A stretch of DNA of 64,000 bases, taken from the NCBI RefSeq assembly GCF_012641275.1, contig NZ_JABAIA010000002.1, positions 186,001 through 250,000 of the forward strand, written 5' to 3'. Below are positions 55,758 through 64,000 of this stretch, piece by piece. Position numbers and translations under genes: made by a program. A model generated the notes under the pieces. That model worked only from the letters and a program-made list of their open reading frames with translations. It was not told where the DNA came from and did no database searches. The stretch's first letter is position 1. The number at the start of each line of letters is the position of its first letter. This DNA is from Chitinophaga varians. GTDB taxonomy: Bacteria > Bacteroidota > Bacteroidia > Chitinophagales > Chitinophagaceae.

Positions 55758-56648
55758 ATGGAAAAAGTATGGTTTATTACCGGCAGTTCCCGCGGACTGG
55801 GCCGGTGCCTCACAGAAGCCGTATTACAAAACGGCGATAAAGTCGCAGCTGCTGCGCGCAACATCAGTCAATTGAACGAGCTGGTACAACAATACGGCGA
55901 TCAGATATTACCGCTGGCACTGGATGTCACCGACTATGAAAAAGTACATCAGGTGGTGGCCACAGCGGTAGCGCATTTCGGTCGCATCGATGTGTTGGTC
56001 AACAATGCCGGCTTTGGCATTATAGGCGCAGCGGAAGCCTACACCGCTGAACAGGTACGCGGCCAGCTGGAAACCAACCTGTATGCCCCGATTGAAATCA
56101 CCCGCGCAGTGTTGCCTTACATGCGCCAACAGGGTGGTGGCAGAATATTACAGATCAGCTCCATCGGCGGGAGAGTGGGCAATGCCGGCCTGACCATGTA
56201 CCAGGCGGCCAAATTCGGCCTGAGCGGCTTCACTGAAGCATTGGCCAAAGAAACCGGGCCACTGGGTATTTACGTGACCAGCGTGGAACCCGGTGGTTTC
56301 CGCACCGATTGGGCCGGCGCTTCTATGACCTATGCCCCGGAAATAGCGGCTTATGAGACTGTCAGCCAACGTATTGCTTACTTCAAAGAAGGGAAGTTCG
56401 TGGCGGTAGGCGATCCCGTTAAGGCTGCCAAAGCCATGGTAGACCTGGCACAACATCCCGCACCACCGTTACACCTGGTACTGGGCAGCGAGGCAATCAG
56501 TCTCCTGAAAAATGCCGACAAAGCACGACAGGCAGAAATGGAAGAATGGCTGCCGGTAAGCCTCTCCACCGACCATGACGAGGCCGGGGTATTTCCCGAA
56601 ACACAGGTGGCGCAGTGGGTCGGCACCGGTGTACAGCGTAAGAATTAA
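55758..56648 (+). CDS. SDR-family oxidoreductase
   Basis: A 296-residue classical short-chain dehydrogenase with NAD(P) motif TGSSRGLGRCLTEAVL, the NNAG motif (LVNNAGFG), catalytic Ser (ILQISSIGG), and YxxxK (Y-QAAK in MYQAAKFGLSGFTEAL). The C-terminal part (about 190-296) is longer than the minimal SDR, as in the subgroup often annotated as oxidoreductases of unknown substrate. A terminator and an AraC regulator gene follow. Confidence 0.93.
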   Translation: MEKVWFITGSSRGLGRCLTEAVLQNGDKVAAAARNISQLNELVQQYGDQILPLALDVTDYEKVHQVVATAVAHFGRIDVLVNNAGFGIIGAAEAYTAEQVRGQLETNLYAPIEITRAVLPYMRQQGGGRILQISSIGGRVGNAGLTMYQAAKFGLSGFTEALAKETGPLGIYVTSVEPGGFRTDWAGASMTYAPEIAAYETVSQRIAYFKEGKFVAVGDPVKAAKAMVDLAQHPAPPLHLVLGSEAISLLKNADKARQAEMEEWLPVSLSTDHDEAGVFPETQVAQWVGTGVQRKN

Positions 56649-56660
56649 ATAACGAACGAG

Positions 56661-56691
56661 GCAGACGGTATCCACATGCCGTCTGCTTTTT
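56661..56691 (+). terminator. Rho-independent terminator
   Basis: GCAGACGG (56661-56668) and CCGTCTGC (56679-56686) around a 10-base loop, then TTTTTG, directly after the SDR gene. Confidence 0.85.
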
Positions 56692-56700
56692 GTAATTTAG

Positions 56701-57516
56701 ATGATGACTGAACCGAAGACAAATCCATCCCGTATCGCTTATTCCTGTTACTACGCCCGTAACCGGGACGGGGAGCAGTTTATACCGGAACATGTGTTGA
56801 GTTACCAGGTCACTGGCCGGCTGACGCTTAACAGTGCGGATAAAACCTATGTTTTTAACGAAGGGGAACTCCGGTTTATCAAACGTAACCAGCTGGTGAA
56901 ATTTCTGAAAGAGCCCCTGGAAGACGGGGTCTTTAAAACCATCTCCGTTTATCTCGATCAGGAAACATTAAAGAGCTTCAGCCTGGAATACGGCTATCAT
57001 GCTTCAACAACCGGTAATGCGGAAGAAGAGGGGATAATAAGACTGGAGCACCAGCCCTTGTGCAAAAGTCTGATAGATTCATTGATGCCCTATGTACAGG
57101 GAGATCACCTGATCAATGATGACCTGCAACGGCTCAAACAACGGGAAACCATTATGGTCTTGTTGCAGACACAGCCGAAGCTGAAAGATATCCTGTTTGA
57201 TTTCAGGGAACCGGGTAAAATCGACCTGGAAGAGTTTATGAACAGAAACTTTCACTTTAATGTTCAGTTGAAACGTTTCGCCTACCTTACCGGGCGCAGC
57301 CTTGCTACTTTTAAACGTGATTTTGAACATATCTTCCATACTTCCCCCAGCCGCTGGTTGCTGCACCGGCGCCTGCAGGAGGCGCATTTCCTGATAAGGG
57401 AAAAAGGGAAAGCGCCGTCTGACGTATACCTTGAAACCGGGTTCGAAGACTTGTCGCATTTTTCTTTTGCGTTTAAGAAAATGTACGGGGTAGCGCCATC
57501 AAAGCTGTTAAGTTGA
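56701..57516 (+). CDS. AraC-family transcriptional regulator
   Basis: 271 residues; N-terminal cupin-like part (RLTLNSADKTYVFNEGELRFIKRNQLVKFLKEP) and C-terminal double HTH at about 180-271 (FNVQLKRFAYLTGRSLATFKRDFEHIFHTSPSRWLLHRRLQEAHFLI...ETGFEDLSHFSFAFKKMYGVAPSKLL). The second in-frame ATG (56704) is equally possible. Its likely target is the SDR gene just upstream. Confidence 0.9.
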   Translation: MMTEPKTNPSRIAYSCYYARNRDGEQFIPEHVLSYQVTGRLTLNSADKTYVFNEGELRFIKRNQLVKFLKEPLEDGVFKTISVYLDQETLKSFSLEYGYHASTTGNAEEEGIIRLEHQPLCKSLIDSLMPYVQGDHLINDDLQRLKQRETIMVLLQTQPKLKDILFDFREPGKIDLEEFMNRNFHFNVQLKRFAYLTGRSLATFKRDFEHIFHTSPSRWLLHRRLQEAHFLIREKGKAPSDVYLETGFEDLSHFSFAFKKMYGVAPSKLLS

Positions 57517-57561
57517 GGTCATTTCGCGGTATTGTTGTATATTCGGATAGCTGTGAACGTT

Positions 57562-58026
57562 ATGAGTAATGCAGATACAAATAGAGACGACAGGGAAATC
57601 ATCACTCCGGAGTATCCGAGGGTGTACCTGTATATCCGTATTGTTCAGGCCAAATTGTTTATAGACAATAACTATGCTGACGAAATAGATCTGGAAAATA
57701 TAGCTGATGAAGCGTATTTCTCCAGGTTTCATTTTATCCGGCTCTTTAAATCGGCCTACGGCAAAACACCCCACCAATATCTCAAATCGGTAAGAATAGA
57801 GAAGGCCCGGGAACTGTTAAAAGAAGATAAAACGGTTGCGGAAGCCTGTTTTTCGGTTGGCTTTCAAAGCCTGACCTCCTTTAGCGGCCTATTTAAAAAG
57901 ATAACGGGAGAGTCTCCGTCTTCCTATGCAGCCCGCCATAAAGCCATGAAAAAGAAAATCAGTGAGAAACCCCTCGCGTTTGTCCCTTCCTGTTATGCCT
58001 ACCAGCATGGCTGGCTCGAAAAATAG
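57562..58026 (+). CDS. AraC-type HTH regulator (DNA-binding domain only)
   Basis: Start taken at ATG 57562. 154 residues made of little more than the AraC double HTH (LENIADEAYFSRFHFIRLFKSAYGKTPHQYLKSVRIEKARELLKEDKTVAEACFSVGFQSLTSFSGLFKKITGESPSSY); no cupin sensor. It stands before a VOC-fold protein and a DUF1569 protein on the same strand, an arrangement in which it probably regulates them. Confidence 0.9.
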   Translation: MSNADTNRDDREIITPEYPRVYLYIRIVQAKLFIDNNYADEIDLENIADEAYFSRFHFIRLFKSAYGKTPHQYLKSVRIEKARELLKEDKTVAEACFSVGFQSLTSFSGLFKKITGESPSSYAARHKAMKKKISEKPLAFVPSCYAYQHGWLEK

Positions 58027-58091
58027 CAATTTTGAAGAGGTGAATATTTAGGCAGTTGTTGATCTTTGTTTCAGTAACAAAAACGAAGACT

Positions 58092-58526
58092 ATGATTACT
58101 AAAATGACCGTCACCAATATTCATGTACTGGACCAGGACAGCGCCTACGATTTTTATGTTAACAAACTGGGATTTAAATTGATCGATGACATCGCTATGG
58201 GACCGGATACCCGCTGGCTGACGGTATCACCGCCGGAACAGCCCGATTTGCAACTGGTCCTTTTCCCGGTAAAAGTAAGCAAAATGTTTCCCCAGGAAAC
58301 GGCAGACATGCTCATCACCCTGATCAAACAAGGGGTATTTGGTTGTGGCGTGCTCACCTGTACAGATATTTTCGCCACCTATGAAGAACTAAAGGCTAAA
58401 GGAGTGGAATTCCTGAAACCACCCACAAAAGAGTTCTATGGCACAGAAGCCTTGTTTAAGGACGATTCCGGAAATTACTTTTCATTACAGTCCATCAATA
58501 ATTTTAGCCATGAAGACAATATTTGA
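58092..58526 (+). CDS. VOC-family (glyoxalase/bleomycin resistance-like) protein
   Basis: 144 residues from ATG 58092. Two beta-alpha-beta-beta-beta halves: VTNIHVLDQDSAYDFYVNKLGFKLIDDIAM...LQLVLFP and CGVLTCTDIFATYEELKAKGVEFLKPPTKEFYGTEALFKDDSGNYFSL. It has a His (H in NIHV) and a Glu (E in YGTEALF) at the positions that bind metal in the fold. Substrate unknown. Its end overlaps the next gene by 17 bp. Confidence 0.92.
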   Translation: MITKMTVTNIHVLDQDSAYDFYVNKLGFKLIDDIAMGPDTRWLTVSPPEQPDLQLVLFPVKVSKMFPQETADMLITLIKQGVFGCGVLTCTDIFATYEELKAKGVEFLKPPTKEFYGTEALFKDDSGNYFSLQSINNFSHEDNI

Positions 58527-58959
58527 CCACTCCACACGGACTGAATTAATAAACAGAATTGATACCCTCAATGACCGCAGCAAGGCGCAATGGGGAAAAA
58601 TGGACGTCTGGCAGATGACCAAACACTGCACCATATGGTTTGAATGGATCATGGGAAAAAACAACCCAACATACAAGCAGGAATGGTTAGGCAGGATATT
58701 CGGGAAAATGGCGTTGAAAAGTAATACCAAAGACGACCGGCCCATGCAGAAGAACATGCCGGCAGGAAAACAGGCCGTAAAAGAAAAAGGCGGTGATGTG
58801 GAACAGCAGAAAAAAATATGGATCAACCTGATCGCAGAATGTGAACACTACTCAAATCCCGCCTTTATCCACGATTTTTTTGGTAAAATGACAACAGAAC
58901 AAATCGGCGTTTTCGCTTACAAACATGCCGACCATCACCTGAGGCAGTTTGGGGTATAA
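58510..58959 (+). CDS. DUF1569/DinB-like protein
   Basis: 149 residues from ATG 58510. KMDVWQMTKHCTIWFEWIMGK and the C-terminal ADHHLRQFGV supply the histidines of the DinB-like four-helix fold (H near residues 36 and 143-144), which bind metal in relatives. Translationally overlapped with the VOC gene, so the two are made together. Possibly thiol or detoxification related, but that is a family-level guess. Confidence 0.85.
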   Translation: MKTIFDHSTRTELINRIDTLNDRSKAQWGKMDVWQMTKHCTIWFEWIMGKNNPTYKQEWLGRIFGKMALKSNTKDDRPMQKNMPAGKQAVKEKGGDVEQQKKIWINLIAECEHYSNPAFIHDFFGKMTTEQIGVFAYKHADHHLRQFGV

Positions 58960-58966
58960 AGCAGTA

Positions 58967-59593
58967 CTACCGTTCCTCTTTTTTACATTTCACTAAAAAC
59001 ATGGGATAGTTTTCGCTTACTTCAGTGATCTCAAACAATCCGGCAGTATCAAATGCTGCATGAACAGACTCCTGGTCATAGAAGAACATGTTGACGCCAC
59101 CAAACATTTCGTAGCGGTCTTTGCTGATGAGCGTACCCTGGCCATAGGTGGATGCCGCCTTTGAAATCATGCTGAAAACCATGTAACCGTCTGAGGACAG
59201 CTGGTGGTAGCAGTCACGGATGAGTTTTGCCCTTTCATTTTCGTCCAGTAAGTGAATCAGCGCATGGCAGAATATGCCGTCATATTTCTTATCGTCAAAT
59301 GGCATGTCCGTTACAGACCCATGGTACACGGGCATGTCTGTGCCAAAATGTTTGTGTGCGATATCGATGGCTGTCTGAGATATTTCTATCCCTGTCACCG
59401 CCATGCCGTTGTCCCTGAAAATGCGGGCATTGCGGCCGTAGCCCATGCCAGGGACAAGCACGTTTTTGATGCCTTTTTCAATAAAGAAGTCTTTTGTCAG
59501 TATCGCGGAGTTGGCAGGCTCAAAGCCCCACATCTCCTGCTTTTCTACAAAAGCCGCTTCCCAGAATTCTGGTTTGCCGGTTTCGTTGTTCAT
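58967..59593 (-). CDS. Class I SAM-dependent methyltransferase
   Basis: 208 residues. WEAAFVEKQEMWGFEPANSAIL begins it; motif I is VLVPGMGYGRNARIFRDNGMAVTGIEIS, then MPVYHGSVTDMPFDDKKYDGIFCHALIHLL and MVFSMISKAA. This is the TehB/thiopurine methyltransferase-like group. Convergent with the DUF1569 gene (7 bp apart). Substrate unknown. Confidence 0.9.
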   Translation of the reverse strand: MNNETGKPEFWEAAFVEKQEMWGFEPANSAILTKDFFIEKGIKNVLVPGMGYGRNARIFRDNGMAVTGIEISQTAIDIAHKHFGTDMPVYHGSVTDMPFDDKKYDGIFCHALIHLLDENERAKLIRDCYHQLSSDGYMVFSMISKAASTYGQGTLISKDRYEMFGGVNMFFYDQESVHAAFDTAGLFEITEVSENYPMFLVKCKKEER

Positions 59594-59701
59594 CGTGAAA
59601 AGTTAAAATTTGCAACAAAGTTACAAAAATTGGTTGTGGTATAAAACAGGAGGAAATTATGTCTTAAAACCAGCGTAAACAACCTTATAGCTGAACTTGC
59701 C

Positions 59702-59709
59702 TATCTTTG
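59702..59709 (+). promoter_or_regulatory. Putative -7 box of the Crp/Fnr gene at 59727
   Basis: TATCTTTG fits TAnnTTTG exactly, 17 bp before the ATG. Confidence 0.45.
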
Positions 59710-59726
59710 TTCCAAGACCGACTGGT

Positions 59727-60293
59727 ATGGAACGCTACAACTACTTCAGACAATTTCATGATATCAGTCCGGCGGATTACAATCTGCTAACGGAACATCT
59801 ACAGCCTCGTTCCTTTAAAAAAGGAGAATCCATTATCGTGCCCGGACAAGTCCAGCGGGAGCTGTATTTCGTCAAGAGCGGTGTACAGATGGCTTACTTT
59901 GATACCGATGATAAAACCTATGTCATCGACTTCAGCTATTTCCCGGGACTGTGTGCCATCGCGGAATCCTTCTCGTTTCAGGTGCCTTCCAAATATTTTA
60001 TCACCTGTCTGACAGACAGTGAATTGGCGTATCTCAGTTATGAGCAGCTGCAAAAACTGCTTGACCAGTCCCGGGCAATAGAAAGGCTTTTCCGGCGGAT
60101 GATAGAAGCCATGCTCGCGGATATGGTAGACCTTCCTATTGACCTGCGTGCCATGACCATAGAAGAACGTTATCGGTCGTTTTGCAGGAAAAGCCCGCAG
60201 CTGCTGCAACTGGTGCCACATAAGTATATTGCCTCCTATCTGGGCATAGACCCGACAAACTTCAGTAAATTATTTAATCAGGTAAAAATCTGA
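59727..60293 (+). CDS. Crp/Fnr-family transcriptional regulator
   Basis: 188 residues from ATG 59727. cNMP-type roll at about 15-125 (RSFKKGESIIVPGQVQRELYFVKSGVQMAYFDTDDKTYVIDFSYFPG) and a short C-terminal HTH (LVPHKYIASYLGIDPTNFSKLFNQV). Shorter than classical Crp. The alpha/beta hydrolase gene 66 bp downstream is its likely target. Confidence 0.9.
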   Translation: MERYNYFRQFHDISPADYNLLTEHLQPRSFKKGESIIVPGQVQRELYFVKSGVQMAYFDTDDKTYVIDFSYFPGLCAIAESFSFQVPSKYFITCLTDSELAYLSYEQLQKLLDQSRAIERLFRRMIEAMLADMVDLPIDLRAMTIEERYRSFCRKSPQLLQLVPHKYIASYLGIDPTNFSKLFNQVKI

Positions 60294-60359
60294 TGTTGGT
60301 GTAAACCAAGAATCGTTTGCGTACTGCTTCCGAGCTTTGTGATAACAAAACAGAAAGCT

Positions 60360-61145
60360 ATGATGAATGTAGATAGTCACGGAAGTTACGCCAACGTAAA
60401 CGGATTAAAAATGTACTATGAGGTACATGGCCAGGGAAGACCTCTTTTCCTGCTGCCCGGAGCCGTCTCCGGAGTAGGTACTGCTTTTGGAAGCCTCATT
60501 CCGCTGCTAGCGGCGGACAGGCAGGTCATAGCCCTCGAATTCCAGGGCTATGGCCATACTGCCGATATCCCGGAACGCCCGCTTTCTTATGAGCAATTAG
60601 CAGATGATGTGATAACATTATCGCAGGTGCTGGAAATAAACAATGCAGATTTTTTTGGCTATAGCACCGGAGCTGGTGTGGCCTTACAGATCGCCATGCG
60701 TAAGCCTTCGCTGGTTGGTAAGCTCATCCTGGCTTCCTGCACTTTCAATAGTAATGGACGTCATCCGCAACTCGGCGGACTGGAATCGCTGCTTACCGTT
60801 GAAGGCCTGAAAGGCACACCCTATGAAACCGAATACCTCCGGACTGCACCGAGGCCGGAAGACTGGCCCAGGCATCTGGCTAAAGTAACTGCCTTCAACA
60901 AAGCATTGCAGGACTGGCCTGCCGATGACATCAGCCATATAAAGGCGCCGGCGTTGATTATTGCCGGCGATGCGGATATCGTTCAGCCGGAGCATGCGGT
61001 GGCGTTGTTCAGGCTGTTGGGCGGTGGTACTCTTGGAGAATTGTCCATGCCTGCATCGCAACTGGCCATATTGCCAGGAACAATGCATACAGCTTTAACC
61101 ACAAAGACAGTGCTGCTAACGGCGATGGTCTCTGCGTTTCTCTAA
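60360..61145 (+). CDS. Alpha/beta hydrolase
   Basis: Start taken at ATG 60360 (a GTG at 60339 is also in frame). 261 residues. FLLPGAVSG forms the oxyanion-hole loop, GYSTGAG is the nucleophile elbow with the catalytic Ser, DAD in ALIIAGDADIVQPEHA carries the acid, and LPGTMHTALTTKT the catalytic His. Esterase, lactonase or similar; substrate unknown. Confidence 0.92.
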   Translation: MMNVDSHGSYANVNGLKMYYEVHGQGRPLFLLPGAVSGVGTAFGSLIPLLAADRQVIALEFQGYGHTADIPERPLSYEQLADDVITLSQVLEINNADFFGYSTGAGVALQIAMRKPSLVGKLILASCTFNSNGRHPQLGGLESLLTVEGLKGTPYETEYLRTAPRPEDWPRHLAKVTAFNKALQDWPADDISHIKAPALIIAGDADIVQPEHAVALFRLLGGGTLGELSMPASQLAILPGTMHTALTTKTVLLTAMVSAFL

Positions 61146-61156
61146 AATTCAGGGAA

Positions 61157-61399
61157 CTATTTTTCTGCAATTGTCGTGGTCTTTTCGCAAACATGACAGT
61201 ACCAGTAAATTTTGACTTCATCTTTCAGCCTCATTTCACTTTTTGTACCGCAGGTAACACATATCCTCTCAACGGATTCATCTTCCCATGCAGTATAGCT
61301 GCAGCTGGAACAATTCCATGTTGTAGGGGGAGTGTTTTCTTCATCATAGGACCAGGTAAATGCCTGTTCCCGGCAGTTTGGACAAATGATCAATCCCAT
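61157..61399 (-). CDS. Small double zinc-ribbon protein
   Basis: 80 residues with four CxxC pairs: CPNC, CSSC, CVTC and CHVC. These would form two zinc ribbons. Trp/Tyr-rich in between, no signal peptide. Small ribbon proteins bind nucleic acid or act as folding modules; no role is claimed. Convergent with the hydrolase gene, 11 bp apart. Confidence 0.8.
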   Translation of the reverse strand: MGLIICPNCREQAFTWSYDEENTPPTTWNCSSCSYTAWEDESVERICVTCGTKSEMRLKDEVKIYWYCHVCEKTTTIAEK

Positions 61400-61540
61400 T
61401 TGAAATACTTTTAAAATGTTTGGACTGTTTAACCAGACCTGTGGGTTTAGATCAACAATATATTTAAAAACTTAATGACAACAAGTTGAAGATGATCAAT
61501 CGCCCATAAATAGCTATCTTGAAATAAACTATCCAACGCT

Positions 61541-62029
61541 ATGAGAAAACAATTCATTTCAGTAGCTGTAACCCTGTTGTTGGTTACATCGTTTGCCAAC
61601 GCCCAATCGGACAAGTCAACAGTTCACCTCATAAATCCTTCAGAAGTGGCTAAACCCAACGGATATTCACAGGCAGCTGTTATCAACCTGGGAACGGGTA
61701 AAATGATCATCCTTTCAGGGCAGGTGCCGTTGAATGTTAAAGGGGAACTGGTAGGAAAAGATAATTTTGAGCAACAGGCAGAGCAGGTTTTTGTCAATAT
61801 TCAAAAAATTATAGAAGCGTCCGGCGGAAAGATGTCGGACATCGTGAAACTATCCTATTTCATACTGGACACCAAAAATCTGAAAACACTTCGCGCAGTC
61901 AGGGATAAATATGTGGATGTACAACATCCGCCGGCCAGCACGCTGGTGCAGGTGAGCAGGTTATTTCGGGATGATGTTTTACTTGAAATTGAGGCCACTG
62001 CTGTTATTTCGGGGAATAAAATACAATGA
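61541..62029 (+). CDS. Exported RidA/YjgF-family protein
   Basis: 162 residues with a signal peptide (MRKQFISVAVTLLLVTSFANAQ), unlike the cytoplasmic RidA. The fold signature is present: YSQAAVINLGTGKMIILSGQVPLNVKGELVGKDNFEQQAEQVFVNIQKIIEASGGKMSDIVKLSYFI and PPASTLVQVSRLFRDDVLLEIEATAV, with the catalytic Arg position represented by R in SRLF. A periplasmic imine deaminase or a binding protein is possible. A tiny ORF overlaps its stop. Confidence 0.9.
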   Translation: MRKQFISVAVTLLLVTSFANAQSDKSTVHLINPSEVAKPNGYSQAAVINLGTGKMIILSGQVPLNVKGELVGKDNFEQQAEQVFVNIQKIIEASGGKMSDIVKLSYFILDTKNLKTLRAVRDKYVDVQHPPASTLVQVSRLFRDDVLLEIEATAVISGNKIQ

Positions 62030-62124
62030 AGCGATCCCGCAGAATACCGGTGATCATACTTTTGGTAGCTTTTATTATGTCACTTCCTCAGGTTTCCTGT
62101 TCAGCCCCGTTGATACCATCCTGA
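62026..62124 (+). CDS. Possible tiny exported peptide coupled to RidA (32 residues)
   Basis: The ATG overlaps the RidA stop (ATGA). The product begins with a good signal sequence (MKRSRRIPVIILLVAFIMSL then PQVSCSAP), with a Cys right after it, and ends seven residues later. It may be a decayed lipoprotein or a real leader-like peptide. Weak evidence. Confidence 0.25.
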   Translation: MKRSRRIPVIILLVAFIMSLPQVSCSAPLIPS

Positions 62125-62258
62125 AGCCGGCAACCGGATTACTGGCTGAATGATCACAGGTCTGATTTGCCGAAGTTATATTATGAGCCAAAGACTAATA
62201 CTAACTGTGTGAAATTTTTTATAACATTGTGGCTAATTCGGATCAATCAACTTATTAA

Positions 62259-62858
62259 TTGTCAGGCATTAAACATAACAGTGACCGCCAACTGCTGCTA
62301 CAGATCTCTGAAGGGGACGAGCAGGCGTTTGCTATGCTTGTGAAAGCGTATTCCGGCCTTCTTTTTACATACCTGGTCAAAATTACCAAAGATCAGGATA
62401 TAGCTTCCGATGTGGTACAGGAAATTTTCACTCAGCTATGGCTGACAAGGGAATCTCTGAGAGAAGTGGAAAGCTTTCGTTCCTGGTTGTTCGTAATCTC
62501 GCGGCATCATGCAGTCAGGATGCTGAAGAACATCGACAGGGAGTACAAAAAACGGGAGGAGTGGCATCAAATTACACAAACTGCGGCCGACGGCCTGGAG
62601 GCACAGGACGAGGCCTCTTTAAAGGAAGCGTACGATATATTAGTGAAAAATGCGGTTGACCGGCTCCCGGCGCAGCAAAAGAAGGTTTGGACGCTTGCCC
62701 GGTTAGAAGGGAAAAAATATGCCGAAATAGCAGAGGAAATGCAGATTAGCCGGGAAACCGTAAAAAAATACCTCCAGATTGCTTCTTCTTCTATCGCTGA
62801 CTACATCAGGAATAATGGCCTGCCAATCATAATTTCGTTCCTGATTATAAAATTGTAA
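62259..62858 (+). CDS. ECF RNA polymerase sigma factor (second system)
   Basis: 199 residues. Region 2: FAMLVKAYSGLLFTYLVKITKDQDIASDVVQEIFTQLWLTRESL; region 4: KKYAEIAEEMQISRETVKKYLQIASSSIADYI. A stop codon lies immediately upstream in frame, so the TTG at 62259 is the only start before region 2. Followed by a FecR gene, the normal partner. Confidence 0.92.
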   Translation: MSGIKHNSDRQLLLQISEGDEQAFAMLVKAYSGLLFTYLVKITKDQDIASDVVQEIFTQLWLTRESLREVESFRSWLFVISRHHAVRMLKNIDREYKKREEWHQITQTAADGLEAQDEASLKEAYDILVKNAVDRLPAQQKKVWTLARLEGKKYAEIAEEMQISRETVKKYLQIASSSIADYIRNNGLPIIISFLIIKL

Positions 62859-62948
62859 ATTTTTTTTCCATTGGAATACCCCCTTTTTTACAGAAACCTT
62901 CTCCTAAGATAAAGGTGGATCATATCTGTTGAGATAAATTGATTGACT

Positions 62949-64000
62949 GTGAATAGCAGACTAAAATACCTATTGGAGCGATGGTCAGATGACCAGTTTA
63001 CCGAAGCAGAAAGACAGGAGCTTATTGATATGTTGCAATCAGCTTCCACTGAACAGGAAATCATTCCTGTACTGGAGGACATGTGGGGAAAAATAGAGGA
63101 TGAAGGTCTTTTTAGTGAAGTCCGGCAGCAAACGATGATCAAAAATATCCTGGATCGCTATCCCGGCAGAGAGGTTCCTGTTGATAGGGAAACAGGGAAG
63201 GGTATGCATGTTAGTCACAGGAATCCGTTCATACGAAAATGGAGTTGGACGGTAGCGGCTTCTGTGGCATTGATAATGGGTGTTGGTACCTATTATTTAT
63301 ATCACCAAAAGCAAGCGGAAGTACCAACTGGTGTTGTGCAGTCGATATCAAATGTGCAACAGGGGCAAAGCGGCGTTCTGATTACCTTATCAGACGGATC
63401 ACAGGTACTTTTGGATACTGTTAAAAATGGCCGGATAACATTACAGGGCGGGACAGTTGCCAAAGTCGCCAATGGGATATTTGAGTACGAAAAAACAGGT
63501 TCGGAAGTTCAGTATAATACAATATCCACCCCGAAGGGAAAGCAGTTCCGGCTTAGGTTATCAGATGGGACCGCCGTGTGGTTGAACGCGGAAAGCTCCG
63601 TTAAATACCCGGTAGTATTCACGGGCAAGGAAAGACTTATTAGTGTTACCGGAGAAGCGTACATGGAAGTAGCCCAAAACCCTTCTATTCCTTTCAGGGT
63701 AGAGGTTAACGGCGGAACTTCTGTTGAAGTGCTCGGAACAAGTTTTAACGTGAATGCATACAACAATGAGGAATCCGTTCGAACCACGCTGCTGGATGGA
63801 GCGATACGGGTATCAATGAAAGGGGCAGCCAACAAACTGCTGAAGCCCGGACAACAGGCGCTCACAACCACCGGAGACAGACCTGTTCAGGTTTTTGACG
63901 ATGTAAATGCGGCTTCGGTTGTTGCCTGGAAAAACGGCGTCTTTGACTTTAATGATGTTCCGCTGGAAGAGGCTATGCGGCAACTTGCAAGGTGGTATGA
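62949..64000 (+). CDS. FecR-family anti-sigma factor (3' end missing)
   Basis: Opens at a GTG at 62949 (NSRLKYLLERWSDDQFTEAERQELIDML) and is still open at the window end, at least 350 residues. A membrane helix (WSWTVAASVALIMGVGTYYLY, about 97-117) precedes the FecR domain (FRLRLSDGTAVWLNAESSVKYPVVF, VTGEAYMEVAQ, TSVEVLGTSFNVNAYNNE) and the start of the STN-like tail (WKNGVFDFNDVPLEEAMRQLARWY). Full-length relatives are about 380-400 residues. A SusC/SusD pair is expected beyond the window. Confidence 0.93.
   Translation, partial: MNSRLKYLLERWSDDQFTEAERQELIDMLQSASTEQEIIPVLEDMWGKIEDEGLFSEVRQQTMIKNILDRYPGREVPVDRETGKGMHVSHRNPFIRKWSWTVAASVALIMGVGTYYLYHQKQAEVPTGVVQSISNVQQGQSGVLITLSDGSQVLLDTVKNGRITLQGGTVAKVANGIFEYEKTGSEVQYNTISTPKGKQFRLRLSDGTAVWLNAESSVKYPVVFTGKERLISVTGEAYMEVAQNPSIPFRVEVNGGTSVEVLGTSFNVNAYNNEESVRTTLLDGAIRVSMKGAANKLLKPGQQALTTTGDRPVQVFDDVNAASVVAWKNGVFDFNDVPLEEAMRQLARWY

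Overview
The window looks like a chromosomal piece of a Bacteroidota genome, most likely a Chitinophaga-type soil bacterium (inference). Supporting signs are two SusC/SusD outer-membrane uptake systems, ECF sigma/FecR pairs, several start regions with the Bacteroidota -7 promoter box TAnnTTTG, few clear Shine-Dalgarno sequences, and many small AraC, Crp/Fnr and HxlR regulators. There is no rRNA, CRISPR array, transposase, integrase or phage gene. The only RNA gene seen is an initiator tRNA.

Layout. 1-8000: end of a metallophosphoesterase/beta-propeller protein, a YiaA/YiaB-type membrane protein, tRNA-fMet with its terminator, a NIPSNAP gene broken by an in-frame amber codon, a SUFU-domain protein, an unknown exported protein, and an ECF sigma factor overlapping a four-helix membrane protein. 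8000-13600: a Cys-rich secreted protein, a hairpin plus a tract of TTGGATGTTACCTC-like repeats, a large usher-like barrel protein, a Crp/Fnr regulator and a PapD-like chaperone; together they look like a surface-structure assembly module. 13700-18500: a TraB/GumN protein, an outer-membrane barrel receptor, an unknown exported protein and a formylglycine-generating-enzyme-like protein with both catalytic cysteines. 18500-24950: a fused acetyltransferase-like/HTH antitoxin-like ORF behind a perfect inverted repeat, HxlR, an EmrB-TolC-EmrA efflux operon and a divergent AraC regulator.

25000-27400: a 65-residue Cys-ending peptide gene directly before a DUF692/MNIO enzyme (candidate RiPP pair), a BamE-like lipoprotein and a HAD phosphatase. 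27400-35200: a SusC/SusD pair divergent from a heparinase II/III-like enzyme, with TTTTGTATACAAAA-type palindromes in the shared 496 bp control region. 35200-38250: two divergent paralogous Crp/Fnr genes, a YoaK membrane protein, a small protein and a methyltransferase. 38460-49380: a complete polysaccharide utilisation locus (ECF sigma, FecR, SusC with STN domain, SusD, a PEGA/HExxH lipoprotein, GH27 alpha-galactosidase, a six-hairpin glycosidase-like enzyme), pointing to alpha-galactoside use.

49400-64000: a TonB receptor with a divergent AraC gene, a methyltransferase, groES-groEL, an SDR/AraC pair, an AraC-VOC-DUF1569 run, another methyltransferase, Crp/Fnr plus alpha/beta hydrolase, a double zinc-ribbon protein, an exported RidA protein, and a second ECF sigma/FecR pair that runs off the end and probably opens another uptake locus.

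The best candidates for something little described are the peptide/MNIO pair (25008-26342) and the usher-chaperone-like module (8099-13595). Every functional call is from reading the sequence; no database search was run.
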